64,000 bases of DNA from Opitutus sp. (GCA_024707325.1 JANPZY010000001.1:930001-994000); one strand, 5' to 3'; shown: positions 53,952 through 62,943, counted from the first letter of the stretch. The notes: generated by a model from the sequence alone, not told the origin. Program-made: numbers and translations.

Positions 53952-55012
53952 CCCTCCAGCTTCGGGGGGCAGGTCAGTTATCCTCGAAAGCTGCGCTGAT
54001 TACTAATTACTCGGCTCCGCCAGACGATGGGCCTGCACGCGAAAGATACGTGCACTTGGCAACGTCATATTTCCATCCCCGCTACAATGATATTCCAGAT
54101 GTAGTCCGTAAAAGCGACTTGGATCCGGCTGTATTCGCTGTCGATCCAGACCAGCTGAGCGAGTTCACCAAGCAAAATCTGGAGCCGATCTACTCCGATC
54201 TGATCACCCAGCTAACGATCGACCTTGCTGCGGTGATCATGCCGAACCTGCGGGCGTTCTCTCTTCCGGCGTTTCTCAAGAAGCACGCCAGCGATCCACA
54301 AACGACAACTGCGTTGATCGATCGGCAAACAGGGCAGAATCTAGACGAGAAAGGATTGCCGGGCGATCGATGGCTATCGCCGCAATCCTATCCCATCCTC
54401 TCGTTTATTGACCGCCTTGAGCGTTATAACCCCGGCGACTCGCTGCTGCAGGCTCTTCGTGAACGGAACAAGAACTTTAAACACCTTATTTCGGTATCCG
54501 AACTCACACAAAGTGTGATTGAGGGGAAACTGGAAAATTGTGAGTCCCGTTCTGCTCGATGCGATGAGATGTTCATGGTTCGACTACCGCGCCCGACTCA
54601 CCTGCGACATTCCGCTGCCTCATCTGTTGGTCGATTCGCTAACCGGCACCTACGGTCGGCCTTACTTCTACAATCCACGGCTATCGCGGCGGGTTCAGTA
54701 TACCTCCAACGTTCGGCCGATGTATTGTGACCTATTCGTATTCGACCAATGTCGGTCGTTCTTCGATTGGTTCCCCACTGTCCAAGCGTGCCCTTCTCGC
54801 TTCGAGTCAATTCCCTTTCAAATCGTGGCCCGTTGCCTGATTGACCGCATGCACTGGGCAAATTTCTACAACACGGCCAAACCATTTCGCGGCGCTGCTA
54901 TCGGAGGCATCGGCGAAACTCCTGCTGCGAAACCTTTGCCGATTCGATCGCGCGAGTTGATCGAATAAGAGAATCCAATCCATCCACGCCAAAGAAGAAG
55001 TCCCCGCCCGAC

Positions 55013-55228
55013 GTGCACCATGTCACCGTCCGCATCGATGTGCTTGAGCTCACCAAGGCCGGCAGCGCGCTTCGGCTGAACATCTACCGCAAAGACAAAA
55101 AACTTGGTGAGATCATCATCGGTCGCGGCTCCTTCACATGGTATGGCCACAAATGGAAGCGTCCGGTCGAGTGGAGCTGGCACAACTTCACCAAGCTCAT
55201 GGAACGTGAAGCGGGACGCGTTGAGTGA
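55013..55228 (+). CDS. Small hypothetical protein of restriction/defence loci
   Basis: The 71-residue protein starts at GTG: VTVRIDVLELTKAGSALRLNIYRKDKKLGEIIIGRGSFTWYGHKWKRPVEWSWHNFTKLMER. The pattern of a beta-rich start, then GxIxIGRGSFTWYG, is one I associate with small proteins beside restriction genes, but no function is known. The frame is open upstream (ADSIARVDRIRESNPSTPKKKSPPDV). A missing A near 54935 would fuse it to the interrupted gene before it, so separate status is not certain. Confidence 0.55.
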   Translation: MHHVTVRIDVLELTKAGSALRLNIYRKDKKLGEIIIGRGSFTWYGHKWKRPVEWSWHNFTKLMEREAGRVE

Positions 55229-55296
55229 GTTTCCATCCCAAGCCCACCGAACCATCCTTGTGGTTCAAACTGCCGTGCTTTTAGTCAGGTGAACCC

Positions 55297-56490
55297 ATGC
55301 CCGTAACCGCTCCAGTTCCTGTCTCCACCGCCGTGCTCGTCTGGGCACGGACAGAAAGCGGTTATTCTCTGGAGCAGGTCGCGGACAAACTGGGCGTGAA
55401 GGCGGAACGCCTCGGCGAATGGGAGAGCGGCGAGCGGCAGCCGACCATGCGGCAGGTCGAAAGTCTGGCGCGAATTTATCACCGCCCGCTGAGTTTGTTT
55501 TTCCAGCCGAATCCGCCTGCCGTGCCGTCTTTAGCGATGGAGTATCGCCGTCTGCCCGGAGTCGTGCCCGGCGCGGAGTCGCCGGAACTGCGGCTCGCGA
55601 TTCGGAAGATGTCGGCGCGACGGGAAACGATGCTCCAACTGCTCGTCGAACTCGGCGAGTCGATGCCCGTTTTCGATCTGACGGCGCATCTCTCCGAAGC
55701 GCCGGCCGCTGTGGCCCAAAGACTCCGTGCGGCATTGAACGTCAGTCCCGACGAGCAACAGGCATGGGCGAACGAGTGGCAGGCGTGGGCCGCCTGGCGG
55801 ACCGCGGTGGAGCAAATTGGCGTGCTCGTCTTTCAGTTTCCCAAGGTGCCGCTCGAGGAGGCACGCGGCCTTTCGCTGCTCCGCACGCCCCTCCCGGTCG
55901 CCGCCGTGAATCCCAAGGAAATTCCCGAGGCTCGAGCTTTCACGCTCATCCACGAGGTTGTTCACCTCATGCTTTCCGGCGGTCAGGAGGAGGTTCCGGC
56001 GGCTCGTGAGACACGGGACAGTGCAGCTTGGGCCGAGGTGGAGCGTTTTGCGGAAGAGACCGCCAGCCACACACTGGCACCAGAACCCATGTTGGCGCAG
56101 GAAGTCAGGAGCGGAGGGTTCCCGCGCAATGGTTGGGACATCGGCGACGTGCGAAGCCTGGCTCGCCGGTTCAAAATCACGCCTCTCGCGATGGCGACTC
56201 GGCTGCGCGCCTCCGGCTATTTCGACTGGTCGCATTATCAGAACTGGAAACGCGGGTGGGAAATCTATGTCTCCGGTCTCAAGCCGAAGAAGTCAGGCTT
56301 CGCCCATCCAATCGATATGGCGCTGGGCCGAGCGGGACGACCCTTCACTCGCACGGTTCTCGAAGCGTTGGACGCCAATCGCATCACGGCGGTAAACGCC
56401 GCGCGATATCTGGATCTCAAGTTCGAGCACTTCGAGAAGCTCAAAGCTGCTCTCACAAAACGCCCCGGCGCAGAGGCCGCGGACGAATAA
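55297..56490 (+). CDS. XRE-family regulator fused to ImmA/IrrE-type metallopeptidase
   Basis: The 397-residue protein has an N-terminal HTH (LVWARTESGYSLEQVADKLGVKAERLGEWESGERQPTMRQVESLARIYHRPLSLFF, residues 14-69) and an ImmA/IrrE (DUF955) peptidase domain with HEVVH at 219-223 and further zinc-site candidates in WAEVERFAEETASHTLAP. It probably acts as repressor and antitoxin: the next gene, 2 bp on, encodes a DUF4411 PIN-like protein, a common pairing. It may sense stress or phage through proteolysis; this is inference from the family. Confidence 0.88.
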   Translation: MPVTAPVPVSTAVLVWARTESGYSLEQVADKLGVKAERLGEWESGERQPTMRQVESLARIYHRPLSLFFQPNPPAVPSLAMEYRRLPGVVPGAESPELRLAIRKMSARRETMLQLLVELGESMPVFDLTAHLSEAPAAVAQRLRAALNVSPDEQQAWANEWQAWAAWRTAVEQIGVLVFQFPKVPLEEARGLSLLRTPLPVAAVNPKEIPEARAFTLIHEVVHLMLSGGQEEVPAARETRDSAAWAEVERFAEETASHTLAPEPMLAQEVRSGGFPRNGWDIGDVRSLARRFKITPLAMATRLRASGYFDWSHYQNWKRGWEIYVSGLKPKKSGFAHPIDMALGRAGRPFTRTVLEALDANRITAVNAARYLDLKFEHFEKLKAALTKRPGAEAADE

Positions 56491-56491
56491 C

Positions 56492-56980
56492 ATGGCCGGT
56501 CCCATCTACGCCCTCGACACGAACGTGTTCATGGATTGGCAGGCGCGGTATTATCCGACCGATATTTTCGCGTCTCTCACGACGAAGATCGATGGCCTCA
56601 TTGGCGAGGGACGCCTGTATTCCCCGGCGCTGGCAAAGGAGGAGCTTGGCGTGGTTGGCACCGCGGAGCTGGTGGGATGGGCAAACTCACGCGATGGCAT
56701 CTGGATTCCCACCGAGAAACTCCTCGCGGCCGCGCTGGCGATTCAGGGCCGTTTCCCGGGATTGCGCGATCCGAAGGCGGAATACGAAGAAGCCGATGCC
56801 TACGTGATCGCGCTGGCGCAGCTTCACAACGGAAACGGCATCGTAGTGACTCAGGAGACCTCTGCCGCTGAAAAACGAAATCCCCGGAGACCGATGTTCA
56901 TTCCCGATGTGTGCCGCGAACTCGGCGTGACTTGCATCAGCCTGCAAGGGCTCATGCGCCGCGAAAAGTGGGTTTTCTGA
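56492..56980 (+). CDS. DUF4411 PIN-like protein, probable toxin
   Basis: The 162-residue protein starts MAGPIYALDTNVFMDWQARYYP, with the first PIN-type Asp (D9) and second (D15). EEADAYVIALAQLHNGNGIVVTQE carries further acidic residues and the strand-turn of the PIN fold. The family is a predicted ribonuclease usually encoded next to an XRE-ImmA protein, as here (spacing 2 bp). It ends 6 bp before hsdM, so all three may be cotranscribed. Confidence 0.8.
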   Translation: MAGPIYALDTNVFMDWQARYYPTDIFASLTTKIDGLIGEGRLYSPALAKEELGVVGTAELVGWANSRDGIWIPTEKLLAAALAIQGRFPGLRDPKAEYEEADAYVIALAQLHNGNGIVVTQETSAAEKRNPRRPMFIPDVCRELGVTCISLQGLMRREKWVF

Positions 56981-56986
56981 CGACTC

Positions 56987-58468
56987 ATGACCACCGACAG
57001 CATCATCTCCAAAGTCTGGTCTTTCTGTAACACGCTGCGCGACGATGGCGTGGGCTACGGCGACTATCTGGAGCAGCTCACGTATCTCATCTTCCTCAAG
57101 ATGGCGGACGAGTATTCGAAACCGCCGCACAACCGGAAGGTCGGCGTGCCCGCGCGCTACGCGTGGCCGGTCATGCGTCCGCTCAAGGGCGCCGAGCTTG
57201 AGGTGCACTACGTCGAAGCCCTGCGCGAACTCGGCACGCAAAAGGGCATGCTCGGGCAGATCTTCACCAAAGCACAGAACAAGATCCAGGACCCCGCCAA
57301 GCTCGCGCGCCTGATCGACATGGTCGACGACGTCACGTGGACCACGCTCGATGCCGACACCAAGGGCGACATCTACGAAGGCATCCTCGAAAAGAACGCC
57401 GAGGACACCAAGTCCGGCGCCGGCCAATACTTCACGCCCCGCGCGCTCATCAAAGCCATGGTCGCCTGCGTAGCGCCCGAGCCGGGCAAGACGATCGCCG
57501 ATCCGGCCTGCGGCACCGGCGGATTCTTCCTCGCAGCCTACGATCACCTCAAGGCCCTGCCGCTCACGCCCGCGCAAAAGCGTTTCCTCAAAAACGAAAC
57601 CTTCCACGGCAACGAGATCGTCGCCGGCACGCGTCGCCTGTGCCTGATGAATCTCTTCCTCCACAACATCGGCGAAATCGACGGCGAGACGCGCATCGCC
57701 TCGACCGACGCGCTCATCGCTTCGCCGTCGCAGACTTTCGACTACGTCCTCGCGAATCCGCCTTTCGGTAAAAAGAGCTCGATGACCTTCACCAACGAGG
57801 AAGGCGAGCAGGAGAAGGAGGACCTCGTCTATAACCGGCAGGACTTCTGGGCTACGACGAGCAACAAACAGCTCAACTTTCTCCAGCACATCCGCTCAAT
57901 GCTCAAGACCACCGGCCGCGCCGCCGTGGTCTTGCCCGACAACGTGCTCTTCGAAGGCGGCGCCGGCGAGACCGTGCGCAAGAAGCTCATGGAGACGACG
58001 GAGCTCCACACCATCCTCCGCCTCCCCACCGGCATCTTCTACGCGAACGGCGTGAAGGCCAACGTGCTCTTCTTCGACAACCGCGCGGCAAGCAAGGAGG
58101 TCGCGACGAAGGAGGTCTGGTATTACGACTACCGCACCAACATCCACCACACGTTGAAGCGGAAGCCACTGCGCTTTGAGGATCTCGCGGACTTCATCAC
58201 TTGCTACAATCCGGCAAACCGTCACCAGCGCACCGAGACCTGGCATCCCGAGAAAAACCCGGAAGGCCGCTGGCGAAAGTTCACCTACGCCGAGCTCGCC
58301 GCGCGCGACAAAACCAGTCTCGACCTCTTTTGGCTCAAGGACGACAGCCTCGCTGATCTTGATAACCTGCCCGAGCCGGCCGACCTCGCCGAAGACATCA
58401 TCGAAAACATCGAGGCGGGCCTCGCCAGCTTCCGCGCGGTCGCTTCAGCTTTGAGCAAGCCATCCTGA
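56987..58468 (+). CDS. hsdM: Type I restriction-modification methylase subunit
   Basis: The 493-residue protein has the HsdM N-terminal helical domain (TDSIISKVWSFCNTLRDDGVGYGDYLEQLTYLIFLKMADE) and then the N6-adenine methylase core: AGQYFTPRALIKAMV, motif I ADPACGTGGFFLAAYDHL, and motif IV ANPPFGKKSS. It methylates adenine in the site chosen by HsdS and forms M2S1, to which two HsdR bind. It is separated from hsdR and hsdS by nearly 7 kb of accessory genes. The order R-S-accessory-M is unusual for type I loci. Confidence 0.93.
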   Translation: MTTDSIISKVWSFCNTLRDDGVGYGDYLEQLTYLIFLKMADEYSKPPHNRKVGVPARYAWPVMRPLKGAELEVHYVEALRELGTQKGMLGQIFTKAQNKIQDPAKLARLIDMVDDVTWTTLDADTKGDIYEGILEKNAEDTKSGAGQYFTPRALIKAMVACVAPEPGKTIADPACGTGGFFLAAYDHLKALPLTPAQKRFLKNETFHGNEIVAGTRRLCLMNLFLHNIGEIDGETRIASTDALIASPSQTFDYVLANPPFGKKSSMTFTNEEGEQEKEDLVYNRQDFWATTSNKQLNFLQHIRSMLKTTGRAAVVLPDNVLFEGGAGETVRKKLMETTELHTILRLPTGIFYANGVKANVLFFDNRAASKEVATKEVWYYDYRTNIHHTLKRKPLRFEDLADFITCYNPANRHQRTETWHPEKNPEGRWRKFTYAELAARDKTSLDLFWLKDDSLADLDNLPEPADLAEDIIENIEAGLASFRAVASALSKPS

Positions 58469-58514
58469 CCTCGTCGCTCGGGCGCAGTCGGTTCTCCCCA
58501 GCTCCATCTTCGAC

Positions 58515-59852
58515 ATGTCTCACCCCGCGTCTTCCGAGTCTTCGGATGAACCAGTCATTTCGTTCTACTGGCCAGAAAAAGGCCTTCGTTCGCATCCGGA
58601 TATTCTTCCGGCCAGGTTCTTTCGGACAGAGGGCTTTCTTCCGGGCCAAATTCACCTCATTGGTTCCCGTGCGGGAAAGAAGCTGGAAGCTAAATGTGAC
58701 GTGCGAGTGAGCGGCACGATCGCTGAACTGAACTACGAACCGTATCCCGATTTCAACCGAACGAACGGTGCCTTGCTCGGGGTCACACGACTCACGTTTT
58801 CGGACGACACGAGAACCGAAGTGCTTTCCGCAGAGTGGAAACCACAAGGACAGGTTTTCTTCGACTCGCCGGTGACGAGTGCCTCGCGCGACGGGTTGCT
58901 CGAAGCGAGATCTGCACCTTCTCGGACCTTCTATCGCGTGATGCTCGGGAAGAAGAGCGCTTACGCCATGGAGTGCTTTGCTGGCGGGTTCATCGGAGCC
59001 CACTTTGGGATCGAAGAAGACCTCACCGGAAAGCTCGGAGAAGACTGGCCCGACTTCAATCAACGCTACATTCCCGTCTACCTCGCCAAACATCCAGACA
59101 AGTCGAAGATCAGCGCCGGCCTAGCCTGCGGTTTCCTCTGGACCGTTTCGAAGGGGATAAAGATCGGCGATGTCGTGCTCTGCCCTGACGGCACCGGGCT
59201 CTACCGGGTTGGCGTAGTCGCGGGCGACTACTACTACGCTCCCGGCGAAAACCTGCCTCATCGGCGGTCCGTTCGCTGGACTGACACATATCTCAGTCCG
59301 GACGAAATGAGCGACAGTCTCAAACACTCGGCTCGCTCGATCGGCACCGTCAGCAACTTAAGCCGTGCTGGTCACCACCGTGAGCTGGAAAAGCTTCTCG
59401 GCGCGGTCAGCACTCCTGCCGTCGCCACCGATTCTCCGGACGAAGACCCAACAAAATTCGCTCTCGAAAAACACCTCCAAGAGTTTCTCGTCCACAACTG
59501 GAAAAACACCGAGCTCGGAAAACGCTACGATATCTACGCCGACGAGGATTCTAGCGGCGAGCAGGTGAAAGCGGACGATGGCTACATCGACATCCTCGCC
59601 ATTAGCAAAGACCGCAAGGAACTTCTCGTGGTCGAACTGAAGCGAGGCCGTGCCAGCGATGTCGTGGTGGGCCAAGTCCAGCGTTACATGGGTTACGTGC
59701 TCGATGAGCTCGCTGAAAAAGACCAATTGGTGCGCGGCGTGATCATCGCACTGGAAGATGACCGCCGAATCCGCCGCGCGTTGCGCGTAACACAAAATAT
59801 CGAGTTTCTGCGCTACGAAGTGAGCTTTCGCTTAATCAAGGCATCGCCCTGA
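58515..59852 (+). CDS. PUA/EVE-like domain fused to NucS-like (DUF91) nuclease
   Basis: The protein has 445 residues. The middle third (KSAYAMECFAGGFIGAHFGIEEDL, GIKIGDVVLCPDGTGLYRVGVVAGDYYYAPGENLPHRRSVRW) resembles PUA/EVE-like domains that read modified bases in type IV enzymes. The C-terminal part (LEKHLQEFLVHNW, DGYIDILAISKDRKELLVVELKRGRASDVVVGQVQRYMGYV) is a DUF91/NucS-like PD-(D/E)xK nuclease with the Asp and E-x-K. The N-terminal 150 residues are not recognised. A modification-dependent restriction enzyme is the natural reading; this is an inference. It follows hsdM by 46 bp. Confidence 0.7.
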   Translation: MSHPASSESSDEPVISFYWPEKGLRSHPDILPARFFRTEGFLPGQIHLIGSRAGKKLEAKCDVRVSGTIAELNYEPYPDFNRTNGALLGVTRLTFSDDTRTEVLSAEWKPQGQVFFDSPVTSASRDGLLEARSAPSRTFYRVMLGKKSAYAMECFAGGFIGAHFGIEEDLTGKLGEDWPDFNQRYIPVYLAKHPDKSKISAGLACGFLWTVSKGIKIGDVVLCPDGTGLYRVGVVAGDYYYAPGENLPHRRSVRWTDTYLSPDEMSDSLKHSARSIGTVSNLSRAGHHRELEKLLGAVSTPAVATDSPDEDPTKFALEKHLQEFLVHNWKNTELGKRYDIYADEDSSGEQVKADDGYIDILAISKDRKELLVVELKRGRASDVVVGQVQRYMGYVLDELAEKDQLVRGVIIALEDDRRIRRALRVTQNIEFLRYEVSFRLIKASP

Positions 59853-59860
59853 AAAAGGCC

Positions 59861-60247
59861 TCACACCACATCCGCCCCTTCGGCGGTGAGGAGCTCTCGG
59901 AGAAGCGAGCGGTGGCAGTGGGATTCGTCGGCGCAGTAGCAGCCGACGGAAAAGTTTGTCGTATGCGAGAGGGCGGCGAGGAGCGCGAGGGCGTGGCGGG
60001 GCTCGGGTTTCTTCATCTCGGCGCGGTAGCGTTTCGCGAAGTGGGTCCACTCGGCGGGCGTTTTGGCGGCGAGGCCGAGCTTCATGGTTTCGAGCGAGGG
60101 CGCGAGGATCGGAAACCACACGTCGAACCAGTCGCCGCTCGCGAATTTTTCCTTCGGCACGCCGCGCGGCGGACGGCGCACGGTGCCGAGGCGCACGCCT
60201 TCATCGGCGGTTCGCGGAGTTCCCAGCCTGACAATGCGGATGCTCAT
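59861..60247 (-). CDS. DUF488 family protein
   Basis: The 128-residue protein has IRIVRLGTPRTADEGVRLGTVRRPPRGVPKEKFASGDWFDVWFPILAPS at the N-terminus, WTHFAKRYRAEMKKPEPRHALALLAALS in the middle and FSVGCYCADESHCHRSLLRELL at the C-terminus, the Cys-His cluster typical of DUF488. The family is widespread and uncharacterised. It is convergent with the NucS-like gene and marks the return to ordinary chromosomal genes after the island. Confidence 0.85.
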   Translation of the reverse strand: MSIRIVRLGTPRTADEGVRLGTVRRPPRGVPKEKFASGDWFDVWFPILAPSLETMKLGLAAKTPAEWTHFAKRYRAEMKKPEPRHALALLAALSHTTNFSVGCYCADESHCHRSLLRELLTAEGADVV

Positions 60248-60296
60248 GGCTCGTTTACGTGAGCTTTTGCTCGAAGGGCTCTCGATCGAGACACGT

Positions 60297-60776
60297 TCAG
60301 TCCGTGATGTTGCCGTCGCGAACGGCAGCGTCGGTCACGTCGGCCGTGAGGCGGATCATGTCGAGACAGCGCAGGCCGTTCTCGACGATCGGCGGATCGT
60401 AGGCGGCGAAATAATCGCGCACGACACCGATGATGCGAAAGCCACTGCGTTGATAAATCTCCAGTTGGCGGAGGCTCGAGTTGCCCGTGCCCACTTCAAC
60501 GCGGGTGCAGCCGGTGGCGCGCGCGTGCGCCAACACGTGGGCCAGCATGCGGCGGCCGAGTCCCCGGCCTTGGTGCGCGGGATCGACGGCGAGATTGTTC
60601 AACTCCGCGCTTGCGCCGTCCACCGTCAGCACGGCCACGGCGACGACACGCCCCTCCTGCTCCCCGAGAAAAAGCGTGCCGCGACGCAGATACGCGCGAA
60701 CCGCTTGCTCCGACGGATCGGCGCTGAGGAGCAGCGGGAGCGGAGCTTCGTCCGCCGCGCCGATCCTAATCTGCAT
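60297..60776 (-). CDS. GNAT family N-acetyltransferase
   Basis: The 159-residue protein has the acetyl-CoA binding core ELNNLAVDPAHQGRGLGRRMLAHVLAHARATGCTRVEVGTGNSSLRQLEIYQRSGFRIIGV (motif Q/RxxGxG/A). The substrate is unknown. ATG 60776 overlaps the 3' end of the VOC gene by 11 bp; an ATG at 60806 would overlap it more. The overlap suggests coupled translation. Confidence 0.85.
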   Translation of the reverse strand: MQIRIGAADEAPLPLLLSADPSEQAVRAYLRRGTLFLGEQEGRVVAVAVLTVDGASAELNNLAVDPAHQGRGLGRRMLAHVLAHARATGCTRVEVGTGNSSLRQLEIYQRSGFRIIGVVRDYFAAYDPPIVENGLRCLDMIRLTADVTDAAVRDGNITD

Positions 60777-61122
60777 GGGTTTCTCCAATCCAGAGTCGGT
60801 TGCCATCGGGATCGGTGAGGCGGAATTCCGTCATGCCGTAAAACGTTTTCTCGAGCGGCGGCACGTGCACGCCGCGACGCTGCACTTCGGCGTGATACGC
60901 TGTAATGTTTTCCGGATACAAATAGAGCACCGACTGACGCGGCGCGTGCGGATCGGTGTTGATCGATTGGTCGAGCATCACATGGCAGTCGCCGCAACGG
61001 AGCTTCGCCCAGCCCCAATGGTTCTCCTGCCGTTCCACCTCGAACCCGAGCTTCGCGTAAAACGCCACGCTCGCGGGCATGTTTTTCACCGGGAGCATGG
61101 GGATGAGCGCGCGCAGTTTCAT
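60766..61122 (-). CDS. VOC/glyoxalase-fold bleomycin resistance-like protein
   Basis: The 118-residue protein starts MKLRALIPMLPVKNMPASVAFYAKLGFEVERQENHWGWAKLRCGDCHVMLDQS and ends EFRLTDPDGNRLWIGE, the form of the bleomycin-binding/VOC family. These bind small molecules or catalyse metal-dependent steps; nothing more specific can be said. It is upstream of the GNAT gene with overlap. An 11-bp array lies between its start and that of the divergent antiporter gene. Confidence 0.8.
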   Translation of the reverse strand: MKLRALIPMLPVKNMPASVAFYAKLGFEVERQENHWGWAKLRCGDCHVMLDQSINTDPHAPRQSVLYLYPENITAYHAEVQRRGVHVPPLEKTFYGMTEFRLTDPDGNRLWIGETHAD

Positions 61123-61156
61123 GCGGTGAAGGGACTCGCGCCGTGCTCGCCGTCAA

Positions 61157-61321
61157 ACATGTCCCGAGTCGGGACGAAGCGCGGACCGGATCGAGCCCGA
61201 GTGCGCACCGACTCGGGACCGAGTGCGGCCACGGTCGGACCAAGGTGCGTCCCACGTCGAGCCAAGGTCCGGACATGCTCGAGCCAATGTGCGGACTGGG
61301 TCGGGACATGGTGCGCACCGG
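61157..61321. repeat. 11-bp degenerate tandem array, about 15 units
   Basis: Units in register from 61168: GTCGGGACGAA, GCGCGGACCGG, ATCGAGCCCGA, GTGCGCACCGA, CTCGGGACCGA, GTGCGGCCACG, GTCGGACCAAG, GTGCGTCCCAC, GTCGAGCCAAG, and so on to GTGCGCACCGG. It is the only array here that lies between two divergent starts rather than next to a stop codon. Confidence 0.85.
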
Positions 61322-61442
61322 GAGGGACGAGGTCGGTGCGAGGGTGGTCGCGAGCCGGTCGGATGCGAAAAAATTTTCGCCTCCGGTGGGGGTCGTTTCT
61401 TGCGGAGGGCTGAGGGCGGAGTCATTTCTGCGCCCGCGTGCT

Positions 61443-62934
61443 ATGCTGACTCTCTATTTGATCCTCCCTGCCCTGCTGGTCGCCGTCGTCATCGCCTCGG
61501 TCGCGCTCGAACGATGGAGCGTGCCGGTGATCCTCGTCTCGCTCGGCACGGGCATCGTGTGCGGCAGCGATGTGCTGAAGCTCTGGCATTTCGACGACAT
61601 GGTGCTGACCAACCAGGCCGCGAATCTCGCGCTGGTGTTCATCCTTTTCCACGGCGGTTTCATGACGAAGCGCGCGAACTTCCGCGCGGTCGCGCTGCCC
61701 GCGAGCGGCCTGGCGACGTGGGGCGTGTTGCTGACGGCAGCCATCACGTTTGCGGCGCTGCGTTGGGGGCTGGGTTGGTCGATGGAGCTGTCGCTGCTCC
61801 TGTCGGTGATCATCTCGTCGACCGACGCCGCGGCGATTTTTTTCCATTTTGCGCGCGCAGTCGCTGCCGCAGAAACTTTCCTCGACGGTCGAAATCGAGA
61901 GCGCGGCCAACGACCCGATGGCGATTTTGCTCACGACGGTGGCCGTCTCGAGTCTCGCGTCGGGCGAGTCGTTTGGCGCGACGACGGTGCTGCTGTTTTT
62001 GTGGAAGTTCGGCGCCGGTCCGCTGATCGGCTACGCGGCCGGGCGGGTGATCATCAAGTTGTTCAACTGGCTCACGCCGCAGGACCGCGGTTACTACTAC
62101 GTGTTGTTCATGGGCGTGGTGATGCTCACCTACGGCATCGCGGAGCTGGCGCAGGCGAGCGGCATGCTCGCGGTGTTCACGGCCGGATTTGTGATGGGCA
62201 ACGGCGCGTTCGTGCACAAGCAGGGCGTGCAAAACTTCTCCGAGGCGCTCTCGACGATCGTGAACATCGGCATGTTCGTGCTGATGGGCCTGCTCGTTTT
62301 CCCGAGCCAGTTCGCGCACCTGTGGGTGCAGGGTCTGCTGCTCTTCCTGGTGCTCACGTTCATCGCGCGTCCGCTGGCGGTTTTCATCGGCACGGTCGGC
62401 ATGGGCATCGCGGCTCGCGACAAAGTCTTCGCGGCGTGGGCCGGTCTGCGCGGCGCGGTGCCGATCGTCCTCGCGACCTATCCCGCGGCGGCCGGCCTCG
62501 CGATCGGCAACGAGGTTTTCAACCTGGTGTTCTTCGCCGTGCTGCTGTCGATCATCACGCAGGGCTCCACGCTCGGCGTCGTGGCCAAGTGGCTGGGCCT
62601 CGCCGAACCCGCGCGCCCGAAGGCGTTGTTCAATTTGGAAATGATCACGATGGCGAAGAGCGACTACGACATGGTGCTCGTCGATCTGCCCGGACCCAAG
62701 GGCGCGCCCGGTCCGCGTCTGCGCGATCTGCGTCTGCCCGAGGGCGCGATCATCACGCTCATCACGCGCGGCGACGAAGTCGTGCTGCCGAAGGGCGAGA
62801 CGCAACTGCAGGGCTGGGATCAAATCACCGTGCTCGCCCACGCGCCCGACGAAGATCAGATCCGCGAGAAACTGATCGGACCGTTCGAGGCCGTGGCGGG
62901 CGACGCATCGTCCGCGCCCACGCCGGCGACGTAA
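61443..62934 (+). CDS. CPA1-type cation/proton antiporter (NhaP2/CvrA-like), one-base frameshift
   Basis: The corrected length is about 496 residues with some 12 membrane helices. The ion-binding region reads ESAANDPMAILL, with the Asn-Asp pair of CPA1 antiporters, and FAAWAGLRGAVPIVLATYP follows. A C-terminal TrkA_C-like regulatory domain (DLRLPEGAIITLITRGDEVVLPKGETQLQGWDQITVLA) marks the K+/H+ NhaP2 group. The frame breaks in T7, 61837-61843; removing one T gives DAAAIFSILRAQSLPQKLSSTVEIESAANDP. It exports K+ or Na+ in exchange for protons. Confidence 0.85.
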
Positions 62935-62943
62935 GCGAGCGAG

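Larger units (their letters stand above)
52701..53976 (+). mobile_element. IS3-family insertion sequence (IS407-like), 1276 bp
   Basis: Terminal inverted repeats start TGACCTGCCCCCC at 52701 and end with its complement GGGGGGCAGGTCA at 53976. It is flanked by a 4-bp direct repeat GTTA (52697-52700 and 53977-53980), the duplication size of the IS407 group. It carries overlapping orfA and orfB with a -1 frameshift site. Both ORFs look intact, so the element is probably still active. Confidence 0.95.
52131..54968 (+). pseudogene. Unknown Rossmann-like protein gene interrupted by an IS3-family element
   Basis: The 5' part (52131-52700) encodes PRELKVLYLCGPSPNNDLRVLLKHGINIHNVWAVTGSS...FDLIYFDACGPFMGG, which reads like a SAM-methyltransferase-type Rossmann fold. 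Removing the IS and one GTTA copy continues the frame exactly: ERQRLSSKAALITNYSAPPDDGPARERYVHLATSYFHPRYND. A further one-base shift is needed near G4A3 (54523-54529) to enter VIEGNWKIVSPVLLDAMRCSWFDYRARL, which ends at 54968. No family is recognised. Its place among restriction-modification and OLD genes suggests a defence role; the IS has probably inactivated it. Confidence 0.7.

Noticed and set aside
59830..60000. attR copy of the tRNA 3' end at the far edge of the defence island
   Set aside because: The tRNA 3' sequence (GGTTCGAATCCCAG) is not repeated there and no integrase gene is present, so integrative transfer at the tRNA is not demonstrated.
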